Positions 8,475 to 17,091 of a stretch of 64,000 nucleotides of DNA are shown in pieces (positions within the stretch are counted from its first letter, which is position 1; each line of letters starts with the position of its first letter). Both the position numbers and the translations under genes were made by a program. The stretch covers positions 372,001-436,000 of the forward strand of contig NZ_JAXLPB010000001.1 in assembly GCF_034321785.1 (NCBI RefSeq), written 5' to 3'. This DNA comes from Fulvimarina uroteuthidis (GTDB lineage: Bacteria; Pseudomonadota; Alphaproteobacteria; Rhizobiales; Rhizobiaceae). The notes under the pieces are model-generated. The model had not been told where the DNA came from and did not search any database. It worked only from the letters and a program-made list of their open reading frames with translations.

Positions 8475-9580
8475 TGATCAAGCTTCTCGCCAGCGTCTCG
8501 GGCCCTGCCGAAGCGCTCGTCGCCCTGCGCGGCGGTGCCGACATCATCGACCTGAAGAACCCGTCCGACGGCGCGCTCGGCGCCGTCTCCCCGAAGATCA
8601 TCGAGGAGACCATCGCGGCCGTCGGCGCGCGGCGCGCGATCTCGGCGGTCGCCGGCAATCTGCCGATGGAGCCGGAGGCGGTCGCCCGCGCGATCGAAGC
8701 GCGGTGTGCGGCCGACTACGTGAAGATCGGCCTGTTTCCGGCAAGCCGCGAAGACATTGCGGCGGTGATCGAGGCGGCGAGCCATTACAGCGAGAAGAGC
8801 CTCCTCATCGCGGTGCTCTTCGCCGATCGCGAGCCGGACTTCAGCCTTCTCGAAGAGCTCGCCGATCACGGCTTCTGCGGCGCGATGCTCGATACGATGG
8901 AAAAAGGCGCGGGCGGGCTGACGCGGCACCTGTCGCCGGCGAGATTGCGCGACTTCGTCACCCGCGCCAAGTCGCTCAACCTGATGGTCGGGCTCGCGGG
9001 CTCGCTCGAAGCCCCGGACGTCCAGCGCCTCAGCATTCTCGAACCCGACTATCTCGGTTTTCGCGGGGCGCTGACCTCCGGCCGGCGCGATGCCGCGATC
9101 GACGAGGCGCGGGTCCGCGAGATCGCGACGCTGATTGCGGGAACCTCGAGCATCGCGCATCCTCTCTCCGATCCCTCCCATGCTCTGGATCGGCAGGACG
9201 CCCCGGTCATGGCCGGCGGAGATCGCGTCTTCGTCGAGGACTTCGTCCTGCCGCTGGAAATCGGCGCCTATGCGCACGAGCATGGCCGCACGCAGGAGGT
9301 TCGCTTCAGCGTCGAGGCGATCGTCGCGCCGATCCCGTCCGCGGCACGGACGATGGCCGACATCTATTCCTACGACGTCATCATCGATGCGATCCGGACG
9401 ATCGCAGAGGCCGGCCACACCGTGCTCGTGGAGGAACTCGCAACGCGGCTGGCGGAGGATTTGCTTTTGGACCCGCGCGTGCGCCAGATACGCGTCCGCA
9501 TCGAAAAGCTCGGTCTCGGACCGGGTGCCGTCGGCGTCGAGATCGCGCGCCGACGGCCACAGTCCGCACCGCTTCGCTGA
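8474..9580 (+). CDS. mfnB: Fusion: (5-formylfuran-3-yl)methyl phosphate synthase (MfnB-like) + dihydroneopterin aldolase (FolB-like)
   Basis: A 368-residue two-domain protein. Residues about 1-235 resemble MfnB (DUF556), the TIM-barrel enzyme that condenses two glyceraldehyde-3-phosphates to the furan precursor of methanofuran/methylofuran; the motifs are DIIDLKNPSDGALGAV, YVKIGLFP and GFCGAMLDTMEKG. Residues about 255-360 form a FolB-type domain (RVFVEDFVLPLEIGAYAHE, then TVLVEELATRLAEDLL), which in pterin pathways splits dihydroneopterin to the hydroxymethyl pterin and glycolaldehyde. The gene is translationally coupled to the DUF3280 gene and followed by kinase, DHPS-like and DUF447 genes. 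The fusion would supply precursors for both the furan and the pterin C1 carriers. The domain assignment is strong; activity is inferred. Confidence 0.88.
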   Translation: MIKLLASVSGPAEALVALRGGADIIDLKNPSDGALGAVSPKIIEETIAAVGARRAISAVAGNLPMEPEAVARAIEARCAADYVKIGLFPASREDIAAVIEAASHYSEKSLLIAVLFADREPDFSLLEELADHGFCGAMLDTMEKGAGGLTRHLSPARLRDFVTRAKSLNLMVGLAGSLEAPDVQRLSILEPDYLGFRGALTSGRRDAAIDEARVREIATLIAGTSSIAHPLSDPSHALDRQDAPVMAGGDRVFVEDFVLPLEIGAYAHEHGRTQEVRFSVEAIVAPIPSAARTMADIYSYDVIIDAIRTIAEAGHTVLVEELATRLAEDLLLDPRVRQIRVRIEKLGLGPGAVGVEIARRRPQSAPLR

Positions 9581-9718
9581 TCTTGATCGTGCATCGGCAA
9601 GGCCACGGTCCGTCGGTGTCCGCGAACGAAGGGAGTCGTCCGTCCAGAAGAGAAGGCCGTGTCGCGGCGACGAGAAATAAAACGTGCGTTAGCGCTTCAG
9701 AAGAGTCATGGTCCGAAT

Positions 9719-10372
9719 ATGAAACCTATCACCTTGGTCAAATTGGGCGGCAGCACCGTTCGCTCGCCGAGCCTGCGGAGCTGGATCGCCGCCATCGAAC
9801 TCGCGGTCGAACCGGTCGTCGTCGTCCCCGGCGGCGGGCCGTTCGCCGACACCATCCGCCGTCATCAGGCCCAGCTCGGCTATGACGATGCGACGGCTCA
9901 CGAAATGTCCGTCCTGGCGATGGAGCAGTTCGGATGCGTGCTGCTCAATCTCTCCCGGCGGTTCGTCGCCGCAGACAGCGAGGAGACGATCGCCACGGCA
10001 CTCGAGACCGGCCGTGTGCCGGTCTGGCTTCCGCGCAAGATGGTGATGAGCGCACATGAGATCCCCCAGGACTGGACGGTGACGTCGGACTCGCTTTCGG
10101 CCTGGCTCCAGACGCGCCTCGACGCCAGAAACCTCTGTCTGGTCAAGCTCATCGACGTGCCGAAGAATTCCTCGGTCGACGCGCTCTCGCGCGCGGCGGT
10201 GGTGGACATGGCCTTTCCGACCATGATCTCGCACGACGCCCTGCTCTATATCGCAGGTCCCGCCGATCTCGGCTCGGCCGGACGGCGGTTTTCCGTCGGC
10301 GACGTTCCCGGCCAACTGATTCCCACCTCGGCCGGCTCGACCTCCGGTGACAGTGTGGAGGCTGCGGAATAG
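9719..10372 (+). CDS. Amino acid kinase family protein, probable MfnE-like kinase of methylofuran synthesis
   Basis: A 217-residue protein of the aspartate/glutamate/uridylate kinase fold. The phosphate-binding start TLVKLGGSTV and the VVVPGGGPFAD loop are both present. Later the VTSDSLSAWLQTRL segment and LVKLIDVPK strand fit the family nucleotide site. In methanogens MfnE, from this fold, phosphorylates the aminomethylfuran phosphate to a diphosphate. The position directly after an MfnB-like gene makes the same role likely here. The start at ATG 9719 was chosen because the open frame upstream is basic and non-conserved. A 138-nt gap separates it from the mfnB-like gene. Confidence 0.8.
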   Translation: MKPITLVKLGGSTVRSPSLRSWIAAIELAVEPVVVVPGGGPFADTIRRHQAQLGYDDATAHEMSVLAMEQFGCVLLNLSRRFVAADSEETIATALETGRVPVWLPRKMVMSAHEIPQDWTVTSDSLSAWLQTRLDARNLCLVKLIDVPKNSSVDALSRAAVVDMAFPTMISHDALLYIAGPADLGSAGRRFSVGDVPGQLIPTSAGSTSGDSVEAAE

Positions 10373-10430
10373 GCACGCACCTTTCCGATCGTGCCTTGGC
10401 AAACTCCGTCATTTCGGTGACATAGCGGCA

Positions 10431-11861
10431 ATGGCGCGAGAACGCATTCTCTTCCTGACCGGACATCTGGCCCGGCCCCGGCTCGAACGGCTCTTGACCG
10501 GTCTCGGCGAGACCGAGTTCGCGTGGTCGATCGCCGATATCGGCGTGAAGGTCGCAGCGCTCGCGACCGGCGACATCATCGAACGGCGGCTGAAGCGGCC
10601 GGTCGAAGCCGACAAGGTGGTCCTGCCGGGCCGCTGCCGGGCCGATCTCGACCGCCTGCGCGAAAGCTTCGGCGTGCCCTTCGAGCGCGGACCCGACGAA
10701 CTCGCCGACCTGCCGGCCCATCTCGGGCGCCAGGGCCCGCCGCCGGACCTGTCCCGTCACGCCATGCGCATCTTCGCCGAAATCGTCGATGCCTCCGCTT
10801 TGTCGGTCGAGGAGATCGTCGCCCGCGCCCGTCCGATGCGCGACGAGGGCGCCGACGTCATCGATCTCGGCTGCCTGCCCGATACCCCGTTCGACCACAT
10901 GGAAGAGACGATCGCCGCGCTGAAGGCGGAAGGGTTCGCCGTCAGCGTCGATTCGGCGAACCGCGACGAGCTTGGCCGGGCGATCGCGGCCGGGGTGGAT
11001 CATGTCCTGTCTTTGACGGAAGACACGCTCGATCTTGCCGAGGGATCGAGCGTGATGCCGGTCCTGGTGCCGGCGATACCACACGACATGGCCTCGCTCG
11101 CCCGCGCGATCGACAAGGCTCGCGCCATGGGCATCCGTTTCATGGCGGACCCGATTCTCGACCCGATCCATTTCGGCTTTTCCGCCTCCCTTTCGCGCTA
11201 TCACCAGCTGCGGCAGGACTTTCCCGACATCGAGATCCTGATGGGCACCGGCAATCTGACCGAGCTGACCGATGCCGATACGTCGGGCGTCACCGCCATG
11301 CTTCTCGGCATCTGTTCCGAGCTCGACATCGGCCATCTGCTGATCGTCCATGTCAGCCCGCACACGCGGCGCACAATCGCCGAGCACGACGCGGCGCGGC
11401 GGATGCTGTTCGCGGCCAAGCGGGACAACGCCCTGCCGCGCGGCTATTCGTCGGCTCTCCTGCAGATCCACGACGTCCGACCCTTCACGGCGACCCCCGC
11501 CGAGGTCGCGGAGCTGGCCGCGGACGTCAAGGACCGGAACTACCGCATCCAGACGAGCCAGGCCGGGATTCATCTCTACAATCGCGACATACACGCGACG
11601 AAGACCGACGCGTTCGAGTTCTTCCCCCATATCGACGTCGGCGGCGATGTCGGCCACGCCTTCTATCTGGGGGCCGAACTGCAGAAGGCCGAGATCGCCT
11701 TTCGGCTCGGCAAGCGATATGCGCAGGACAATCCCCTGGACTTCGGCGCCGCCGCCCTCGCCCGCGAGGAGGATCGCACGCGCCTGGAGGCGGCCGGGCA
11801 TACGCTGAAGGCGGGAAAAGACAAACGAGCCAGGACGAAAGATGCCGCGCCGTCCGGCTGA
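10431..11861 (+). CDS. Dihydropteroate-synthase-like protein with N-terminal DUF6513 domain (tetrahydromethanopterin biosynthesis type)
   Basis: A 476-residue protein. The N-terminal about 130 residues (MARERILFLTGHLARPRL onwards) match the DUF6513 type. The central part has DHPS-like TIM-barrel features: RIFAEIVDASALSVEEIVARA, DEGADVIDLGCLPDTPF, and FAVSVDSANRDEL. The C-terminal part contains LLIVHVSPHTRRTI and QIHDVRPFTATP. Such proteins occur in methanogens and in H4MPT-using methylotrophs, where they are thought to act in pterin-cofactor assembly, though the precise reaction is not settled to my knowledge. The gene follows the kinase gene by 58 nt and precedes DUF447 by 36 nt, so all three appear cotranscribed. 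Confidence 0.85.
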   Translation: MARERILFLTGHLARPRLERLLTGLGETEFAWSIADIGVKVAALATGDIIERRLKRPVEADKVVLPGRCRADLDRLRESFGVPFERGPDELADLPAHLGRQGPPPDLSRHAMRIFAEIVDASALSVEEIVARARPMRDEGADVIDLGCLPDTPFDHMEETIAALKAEGFAVSVDSANRDELGRAIAAGVDHVLSLTEDTLDLAEGSSVMPVLVPAIPHDMASLARAIDKARAMGIRFMADPILDPIHFGFSASLSRYHQLRQDFPDIEILMGTGNLTELTDADTSGVTAMLLGICSELDIGHLLIVHVSPHTRRTIAEHDAARRMLFAAKRDNALPRGYSSALLQIHDVRPFTATPAEVAELAADVKDRNYRIQTSQAGIHLYNRDIHATKTDAFEFFPHIDVGGDVGHAFYLGAELQKAEIAFRLGKRYAQDNPLDFGAAALAREEDRTRLEAAGHTLKAGKDKRARTKDAAPSG

Positions 11862-11897
11862 CGCCGGGCGTTCGGCATCGAGGAGAGAAGCAGGACG

Positions 11898-12479
11898 ATG
11901 GCATATATCCGCGAAAGCGTTTTGACGACGAGGGCCGAGGACGGGAGCGTGCACATCGCGCCGCTCGGCATCATCGAGGATGGCGAGCACTGGATCGTCG
12001 CGCCCTTCCGCCCGTCGACGACGCTCGCCAACATCGAGACGACGGGTCGGGCCGTCGTCAACTATACGGACGATGCGCTGATCTTCGCCGGGTGTCTCAC
12101 CGGTCGCAGGGACTGGCCGCTCGCGCCGGTCGAAGGCTGCGACATTCCCCGGCTCGCGGCGGCGCTCGCCCACGATGTCCTCGAGGTCGTCGACGTGAAG
12201 GAGGACGAGACGCGCCCGCGCTATCGCTGCCGCATCGTCTCGTCCGGCCAGCACGGGCCGTTCACGGGGATGAACCGGGCGAAGGCCGCGGTCTTGGAAG
12301 CGGCCATCCTCGCCTCCCGGCTCTCCATGCTGCCGTCGGAGAAGATCGAGGACGAGATCGCCTATCTGAAGATCGCCGTGGACAAGACCGCCGGCCCGGA
12401 CGAACACAAGGCCTTCGGCTGGCTTCTGGAAAAGATCATCGATCATCTGGCGCGGATGGAGATGGACGAGAAGGCCTAG
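11898..12479 (+). CDS. DUF447-family protein (H4MPT-gene-associated, function unknown)
   Basis: A 193-residue protein matching DUF447, a family shared by methanogenic archaea and H4MPT-dependent methylotrophs. The N-terminal half looks like a flavin-reductase-type split barrel (HIAPLGIIEDGEHWIVAPFR, TTLANIETTGRAVVNYTDDA), and the C-terminal half is helical (MNRAKAAVLEAAILASRLSM). An AGGAGAGAAG ribosome site precedes the ATG. It is the last gene of the cofactor block and follows the DHPS-like gene by 36 nt. A role in H4MPT/methylofuran assembly is inferred only from context and phyletic pattern. Confidence 0.85.
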   Translation: MAYIRESVLTTRAEDGSVHIAPLGIIEDGEHWIVAPFRPSTTLANIETTGRAVVNYTDDALIFAGCLTGRRDWPLAPVEGCDIPRLAAALAHDVLEVVDVKEDETRPRYRCRIVSSGQHGPFTGMNRAKAAVLEAAILASRLSMLPSEKIEDEIAYLKIAVDKTAGPDEHKAFGWLLEKIIDHLARMEMDEKA

Positions 12480-12592
12480 GCAGCCAAGGGCTTACCCCCT
12501 TGCGCGCCGCCGATCGTTAGACCATTCGTCGCATTCGAGCGACGCTCCGCCGCCGGCTCCCCTTCCATTCGGCGTCAAAACCGTCTAGCCGA

Positions 12593-12607
12593 CCGGCTTG
12601 AAGCCGG
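12593..12607 (+). terminator. Short hairpin in the DUF447-hss gap
   Basis: CCGGCT/AGCCGG stem with a TGA loop, followed by a short T-containing stretch (ACGTTTCCC). It lies about 115 nt after the cofactor block and could end that transcript. The evidence is weak. Confidence 0.3.
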
Positions 12608-12656
12608 ACGTTTCCCAAGGCCGGCATGACCCGACGCGATCAGAGGAGCCTCTTCG

Positions 12657-14102
12657 ATGGCCCATCCCGATTATCCGACCCACGCCAAGATTTCCGGACC
12701 GATCGTCATGATCGGCTTCGGCTCGATCGGCAAAGGCACATTGCCTCTCATCGAGCGTCATTTCGACTACGATCCGAAGCGGTTCGTCGTCATCGATCCG
12801 GTCGATGACGACAAGCATCTCCTCGACGAGCGCGGCATCCGCTTCGTCAAGGAGGCCGTCACCAGGCAGAACTATCGCGACCTCCTCACGCCGCTCCTCA
12901 CCGAGGGCGAGGGCCAGGGCTTCTGCGTCAACCTGTCGGTCGACACGGGCTCGCTCGATCTCATCAAGCTGTGCCGCGAGCTCGGCGTCCTCTACATCGA
13001 CACGGTGGTCGAGCCCTGGCTCGGCTTCTACTTCGACAAGAGCATGTCGAACGCCGACCGCACCAATTATGCGCTGCGCGAGACCGTACGCAAGGAAAAG
13101 CGGGACAATCCCGGCGGCACCACGGCCGTCTCGTGCTGCGGCGCCAATCCGGGCATGGTGTCCTGGTTCGTCAAGCAGGGCCTCGTCGACGTCGCGAACG
13201 CGATCGGCATCGACTATGAAGAGCCGGCCTTCGACGATCGCAACGGCTGGGCGAAACTGATGAAGAAGACGGGCGTCAAGGGCGTCCACATCGCCGAGCG
13301 CGACACCCAGCGCGCCAAGAGCCCCAAGCCGATGGACGTGTTCTGGAACACCTGGTCCGTCGAGGGCTTCCTGTCGGAAGGCATGCAGCCCTCGGAGCTC
13401 GGCTGGGGCACCCACGAGAACTGGATGCCGAAGAACGCCAAGACCCACAAGAAGGGCAACCAGGCCGCGATCTATCTGGAGCAGCCGGGTGCCAACACGC
13501 GCGTGCGCTCATGGTGCCCGACCCCCGGCGCCCAGTACGGCTTCCTCGTCACCCACAACGAATCGATCTCGATCGCCGACTATTTCACCCATCGCAACAA
13601 GAAGGACGAGGTGACCTACCGTCCGACCTGTCACTATGCCTATCATCCGGCGAACGATGCGGTGCTTTCCCTGCACGAGCTCTTCGGCGCCGCCGGCAAG
13701 GTTCAGTCGAAGCTGCACGTTCTCGACGAGACCGAGATCGCCGACGGCATCGACGAATTGGGCGTCCTCCTCTACGGGCACGACCGCAACGCCTACTGGT
13801 ACGGCTCCCAGCTTTCGATCGAGGAAACCCGCAAGATCGCGCCCTACCAGAACGCGACCGGCCTGCAGGTGACGTCCGCGGTGCTCGCCGGCATGGTCTG
13901 GGCGTTGGAAAACTCCGAGGCCGGGATCGTCGAGGCGGACGAAATGGACTATAAGCGGTGCCTCGAAGTCCAGTCGCCCTATCTCGGTCCCGTCAAGGGC
14001 TACTACACGGACTGGACGCCATTGACCGATCGTCCGGGCCTCTTTCCCGAGGATATCGACGCGGAAGACCCATGGCAGTTCCGGAATATCCTCGTGCGTT
14101 AA
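12657..14102 (+). CDS. hss: Homospermidine synthase
   Basis: A 481-residue enzyme that makes sym-homospermidine from putrescine (and spermidine) using NAD as prosthetic hydride carrier. The N-terminal Rossmann motif GPIVMIGFGSIGKGTLPL is followed by the long homospermidine-synthase body with SCCGANPGMVSWFVKQGL, FWNTWSVEGFLSEGMQPSE and YWYGSQLSIEETRKIAP. Its length equals that of bacterial homologues. A GAGGAG ribosome site lies 9 nt before the ATG. Homospermidine is a major polyamine in many Hyphomicrobiales. It is flanked by unrelated genes and is probably monocistronic. Confidence 0.95.
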   Translation: MAHPDYPTHAKISGPIVMIGFGSIGKGTLPLIERHFDYDPKRFVVIDPVDDDKHLLDERGIRFVKEAVTRQNYRDLLTPLLTEGEGQGFCVNLSVDTGSLDLIKLCRELGVLYIDTVVEPWLGFYFDKSMSNADRTNYALRETVRKEKRDNPGGTTAVSCCGANPGMVSWFVKQGLVDVANAIGIDYEEPAFDDRNGWAKLMKKTGVKGVHIAERDTQRAKSPKPMDVFWNTWSVEGFLSEGMQPSELGWGTHENWMPKNAKTHKKGNQAAIYLEQPGANTRVRSWCPTPGAQYGFLVTHNESISIADYFTHRNKKDEVTYRPTCHYAYHPANDAVLSLHELFGAAGKVQSKLHVLDETEIADGIDELGVLLYGHDRNAYWYGSQLSIEETRKIAPYQNATGLQVTSAVLAGMVWALENSEAGIVEADEMDYKRCLEVQSPYLGPVKGYYTDWTPLTDRPGLFPEDIDAEDPWQFRNILVR

Positions 14103-14210
14103 GTCTTTCCCGACATTCGCTTTCAGGTCCGGTGATGAAGGCGCGGCGCGCGGACGGTCGAGGCAACCCGATCGTCCGCGTTGCGTTATACCGGGGCTGG
14201 AGAGTAACGA

Positions 14211-14651
14211 ATGACCAATCTCGATCAAAAACGCCACGTCGTCGAAGACGTGATGCGGGCGGTGATGACCGGTGAAACCGGATCGATCGCAAAACGCTTC
14301 TACCCCGGCGCGCAGGTCCTGCAGCGCAGCAATGCGGGCGCGACCGACGCGCCCTGGTTCGAGCGGATGGAAGGCGAGTTCTTCCTGGCCGGAGAGGAGG
14401 AGACCGGCGCGTTCCTGCAGGAACTCCTGAAGCGCGCGAGCTACCTCTCCTACGAGATCCGGGGCCTCATCTGCGAGGACGACGAAGCCGCCAGTCGCTG
14501 CGACTGGTCCCGGCGCGACGATGATACGGGCACGCTCGTCACGGGCACGACCATGTACTGGTTCACCTTTTCCAGCGACAACCGCATCAAGTCGCTCGAG
14601 ACCCTGGGCGCGATCCACTCGGTCCTGCCGCGGCGGAGAAATCCGACCTAG
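14211..14651 (+). CDS. Hypothetical protein with NTF2/SnoaL-like character
   Basis: A 146-residue soluble protein with no signal peptide. The pattern of an N-terminal helix (LDQKRHVVEDVMRAVMTG), RFYPGAQVLQRS and a C-terminal strand region (GTLVTGTTMYWFTFSSDNRIKSLET) fits a SnoaL/NTF2-like cone fold, which binds small ligands or acts as an isomerase or scaffold. A GGAGAG ribosome site precedes the ATG. No specific function is recognised. The neighbours (hss, Omp10-like lipoprotein) give no functional hint. Confidence 0.65.
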   Translation: MTNLDQKRHVVEDVMRAVMTGETGSIAKRFYPGAQVLQRSNAGATDAPWFERMEGEFFLAGEEETGAFLQELLKRASYLSYEIRGLICEDDEAASRCDWSRRDDDTGTLVTGTTMYWFTFSSDNRIKSLETLGAIHSVLPRRRNPT

Positions 14652-14821
14652 CGACGTACTCACGCGTGAGGCAGGCATTAACCACGCGGCAAGACCGACC
14701 GCGCTCCCCACTATCGGCGAGCGTTGAGAATTGATTAAGATTGTTCCCATCGAGGTTTTCCTGCAACCGGGCCGGATCTCCGACTCGCTCACGCACGATG
14801 GACACAAGGGTTTCTGACGCC

Positions 14822-15187
14822 ATGCGCCGTATCGCACTCACCACAGCACTCGTCTCGACCGTTTTTCTCGCCGCCTGCCAGACCGGCGGTCAGGAGGATC
14901 TGCCGCCGGCCGCGCCGCAGGGCGTCGACGGGCGCTGGACCTCGGTCGGCGGGCCGGTCAGCTATTCGGCGAACTTCACCAACGGACAGTTCCGCTCGGT
15001 CGAACAGGCCACCGGCGCCGTTCTGGCGCAGGGCACCTATTCGAACCTGGGCCCCGGCCAGATCAGCATCGTCTACCGTCCGACGACCCGCAACGAGGAA
15101 GTGGCCGCGAACTGCAATCAGGTCGAGGCGAACAAGCTGGCCTGCGCGACCTCGACCGGCAACCGGTTCGAGCTCCTTCGAGCCTGA
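14822..15187 (+). CDS. omp10: Omp10-like outer membrane lipoprotein
   Basis: A 121-residue lipoprotein. A signal sequence starting MRRIALTTALVST ends in the lipobox FLAAC, so the mature chain starts at the lipidated Cys around residue 19. The rest resembles Brucella Omp10: GRWTSVGGPVSYSANFTNG, the LAQGTYSNLGPGQISIVYR strand and the terminal CATSTGNRFELLR with a conserved Cys pair. The start was placed at 14822, just before the basic residues; in-frame starts at 14798 and 14741 would give an atypical signal peptide. The ferrochelatase gene follows downstream. The function in rhizobia and Brucella is surface-structural and otherwise unclear. Confidence 0.82.
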   Translation: MRRIALTTALVSTVFLAACQTGGQEDLPPAAPQGVDGRWTSVGGPVSYSANFTNGQFRSVEQATGAVLAQGTYSNLGPGQISIVYRPTTRNEEVAANCNQVEANKLACATSTGNRFELLRA

Positions 15188-15605
15188 TCTCGCAAGGCTC
15201 CGCCGTCCGGGCGCCCACCTTCCGGGCAGGTGCGTCCCGCGCGAGTGTGTCCCGGGCGATCCTGCAGCCGCGCCATGACGGCGTCATGCCTTTCCCGAAG
15301 AGGCGTGTCCGGACGCGTTTGGTCGGCACGAAGCCGCCCGCACCTCATCCGCACCGCACTGTATGCCGGGAACGCGGCGCGCGGGCCGATCGCAACCTTC
15401 GGGCGCGGATGGCCCCGCGCGGCCGATTCGCCAGCGAACTTTCTCCCCTTTGCGCCGCTTCGCCACGTTTCATCGCGCGGCGAATTCATTATATCGGGGC
15501 GACGCTCCGTGCTCCGGCTCGGCCGGAGGTCACGGGTGCCGGACGAAATCCGCCTCAGGATGGTCCGTCGAAAGCTTCTGAACAGGGTGCGCAAAGGCGA
15601 GAGTA
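15188..15605. other. Intergenic region between the Omp10-like gene and hemH
   Basis: About 418 bases without a supported gene. A small inverted repeat (CACCT...AGGTG near 15214-15230) lies just after the lipoprotein gene and could contribute to termination. The stretch 15480-15495 (GAATTCATTATATCGG) is the only AT-rich spot and is a candidate hemH promoter. Open frames here have no recognisable protein character. Confidence 0.4.
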
Positions 15606-16667
15606 ATGAACGCGTTGACGAAAACCATGGCCGAACGGGCCATCGGCCCCCTTCCCGCCGGCCATCCCGTCGTCCGCACTCCGAAAGTTGGCGTCCTTCT
15701 CGTCAATCTCGGCACGCCCGACGGCACCGACTTCAAGCCGATGCGCCGGTATTTGAAGGAGTTCCTGTCCGACAGCCGCGTCATCGAATGGCCGAAGATC
15801 GCCTGGTATCCAATCCTCTACGGCATCGTTCTCAACACCCGTCCCAAGAAGTCCGGCAAGGCCTATGCCGAGATCTGGAACGAGGAAATGAACGAATCGC
15901 CCCTGCGCACCTTCACCCGCGCGCAGGGCGAGAAGCTCGCCGTGCGCATGGCGGCGCACGAGAACGTCGTCGTCGACTGGGCGATGCGCTACGGCCAGCC
16001 CTCGATCGCGGAACGCACGGACTTTCTGATGAGCCAGGGTTGCGAGCGCGTGCTCGTCTTCCCGCTCTATCCGCAATACGCCGCCTCCACCACCGCGACG
16101 GTGAACGACAAGTTCTTCGAGCACATGATGGGCCAGCGCTGGATGCCGGCCGTGCGGACCGTCCCCGCCTATCACGACGAGCCGGTCTATATCGATGCGC
16201 TCGCCCGCTCGATCGAGAGCCATTTCGCGACGCTCGATTTCGTACCCGAGCGCGTGATCGCCTCCTATCATGGCATTCCGCAGAGTTACTTCCGCAAGGG
16301 CGATCCCTATCACTGCCATTGCCAGAAGACCTCGCGACTGCTCGAACAGCGCCTCGGCTGGGAGCCCGGCCGCTTCATGACCTGCTTCCAGTCCCGCTTC
16401 GGCCCTGAGGAATGGCTGCAGCCCTATACCGACAAGACCGTCGAGGCGCTCGCCAGGGAGGGGATCAAGAGCATTGCGGTGTTCAATCCGGGTTTCGTCT
16501 CCGACTGCCTGGAAACGCTCGAGGAGATCGCGGGCGAAGCCGGCGAGATCTTCCACGAGGCCGGCGGCGTGAACTTCACGCACATTCCGTGCCTCAACGA
16601 TTCCGAGCCCGGAATGGACGTGATCGAGGCAATGGTCCGGCGCGAGCTCCGGGGCTGGGTTGACTAG
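15606..16667 (+). CDS. hemH: Ferrochelatase
   Basis: A 353-residue enzyme that inserts Fe2+ into protoporphyrin IX, the last step of protoheme synthesis, at the inner membrane. The family blocks are present: VGVLLVNLGTPDGTD near the N terminus, the catalytic-His segment VIASYHGIPQSYFRKGDPYH, and the acidic segment FNPGFVSDCLETLEEI that includes the conserved Glu. The length is normal for proteobacterial HemH without a C-terminal iron-sulfur extension. A GGCGAGA ribosome site precedes the ATG. Its stop codon overlaps the TTG start of the diacylglycerol kinase gene. Confidence 0.96.
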   Translation: MNALTKTMAERAIGPLPAGHPVVRTPKVGVLLVNLGTPDGTDFKPMRRYLKEFLSDSRVIEWPKIAWYPILYGIVLNTRPKKSGKAYAEIWNEEMNESPLRTFTRAQGEKLAVRMAAHENVVVDWAMRYGQPSIAERTDFLMSQGCERVLVFPLYPQYAASTTATVNDKFFEHMMGQRWMPAVRTVPAYHDEPVYIDALARSIESHFATLDFVPERVIASYHGIPQSYFRKGDPYHCHCQKTSRLLEQRLGWEPGRFMTCFQSRFGPEEWLQPYTDKTVEALAREGIKSIAVFNPGFVSDCLETLEEIAGEAGEIFHEAGGVNFTHIPCLNDSEPGMDVIEAMVRRELRGWVD

Positions 16668-17070
16668 ACCAAGCGAAGGCGACCGGTTGCCCGAGGCAAG
16701 GGCGAAGCGCACGGTCCCGCCGCGAAAGACGGGACTGAACCATCTGATCGCCTCGACGCGCTATTCCTGTGCGGGGTTCCGGCGCGCATTGCACGAAGCG
16801 GCATTCCGACAGGAACTGGTCGCGTTCGCCATCGTCATGGCCTGGCAGGTCGGCCTTCAATCGCCGCTCCTCCTGATTCTGGCGCAGGCGGTTGCAGGGT
16901 TCGTACTTCTGGCGACGGAAGCCCTCAACACCGCGATCGAGGAAGTCGTCGATCACCTCACCCCGGAATACAGCACGATGGGGAAGAACGCCAAGGATCT
17001 CGGCTCCTTCGCCGTCTGCTGCCTTCTCGTCGCGAACGGGCTGATCGCGCTGGCGGCCTTCTTCGTGTGA
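16660..17070 (+). CDS. dgkA: Diacylglycerol kinase
   Basis: A 136-residue inner-membrane enzyme that phosphorylates diacylglycerol to phosphatidic acid. It has three membrane segments after an amphipathic N terminus. The signature EALNTAIEEVVDHL and the following KNAKDLGSFAV contain the conserved acidic and basic active-site residues. The predicted start is a TTG that overlaps the hemH stop by 8 nt; a second in-frame TTG at 16687 is an alternative, and no ATG or GTG is available. The overlap suggests cotranslation with hemH. Confidence 0.9.
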   Translation: MTRPSEGDRLPEARAKRTVPPRKTGLNHLIASTRYSCAGFRRALHEAAFRQELVAFAIVMAWQVGLQSPLLLILAQAVAGFVLLATEALNTAIEEVVDHLTPEYSTMGKNAKDLGSFAVCCLLVANGLIALAAFFV

Positions 17071-17091
17071 CGTCGCCCCCACGGCCACACG

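Noticed and set aside
10149..12446. 765-codon minus-strand open frame across the cofactor block
   Set aside because: It spans several well-supported plus-strand genes and their gaps, with no recognisable motif.
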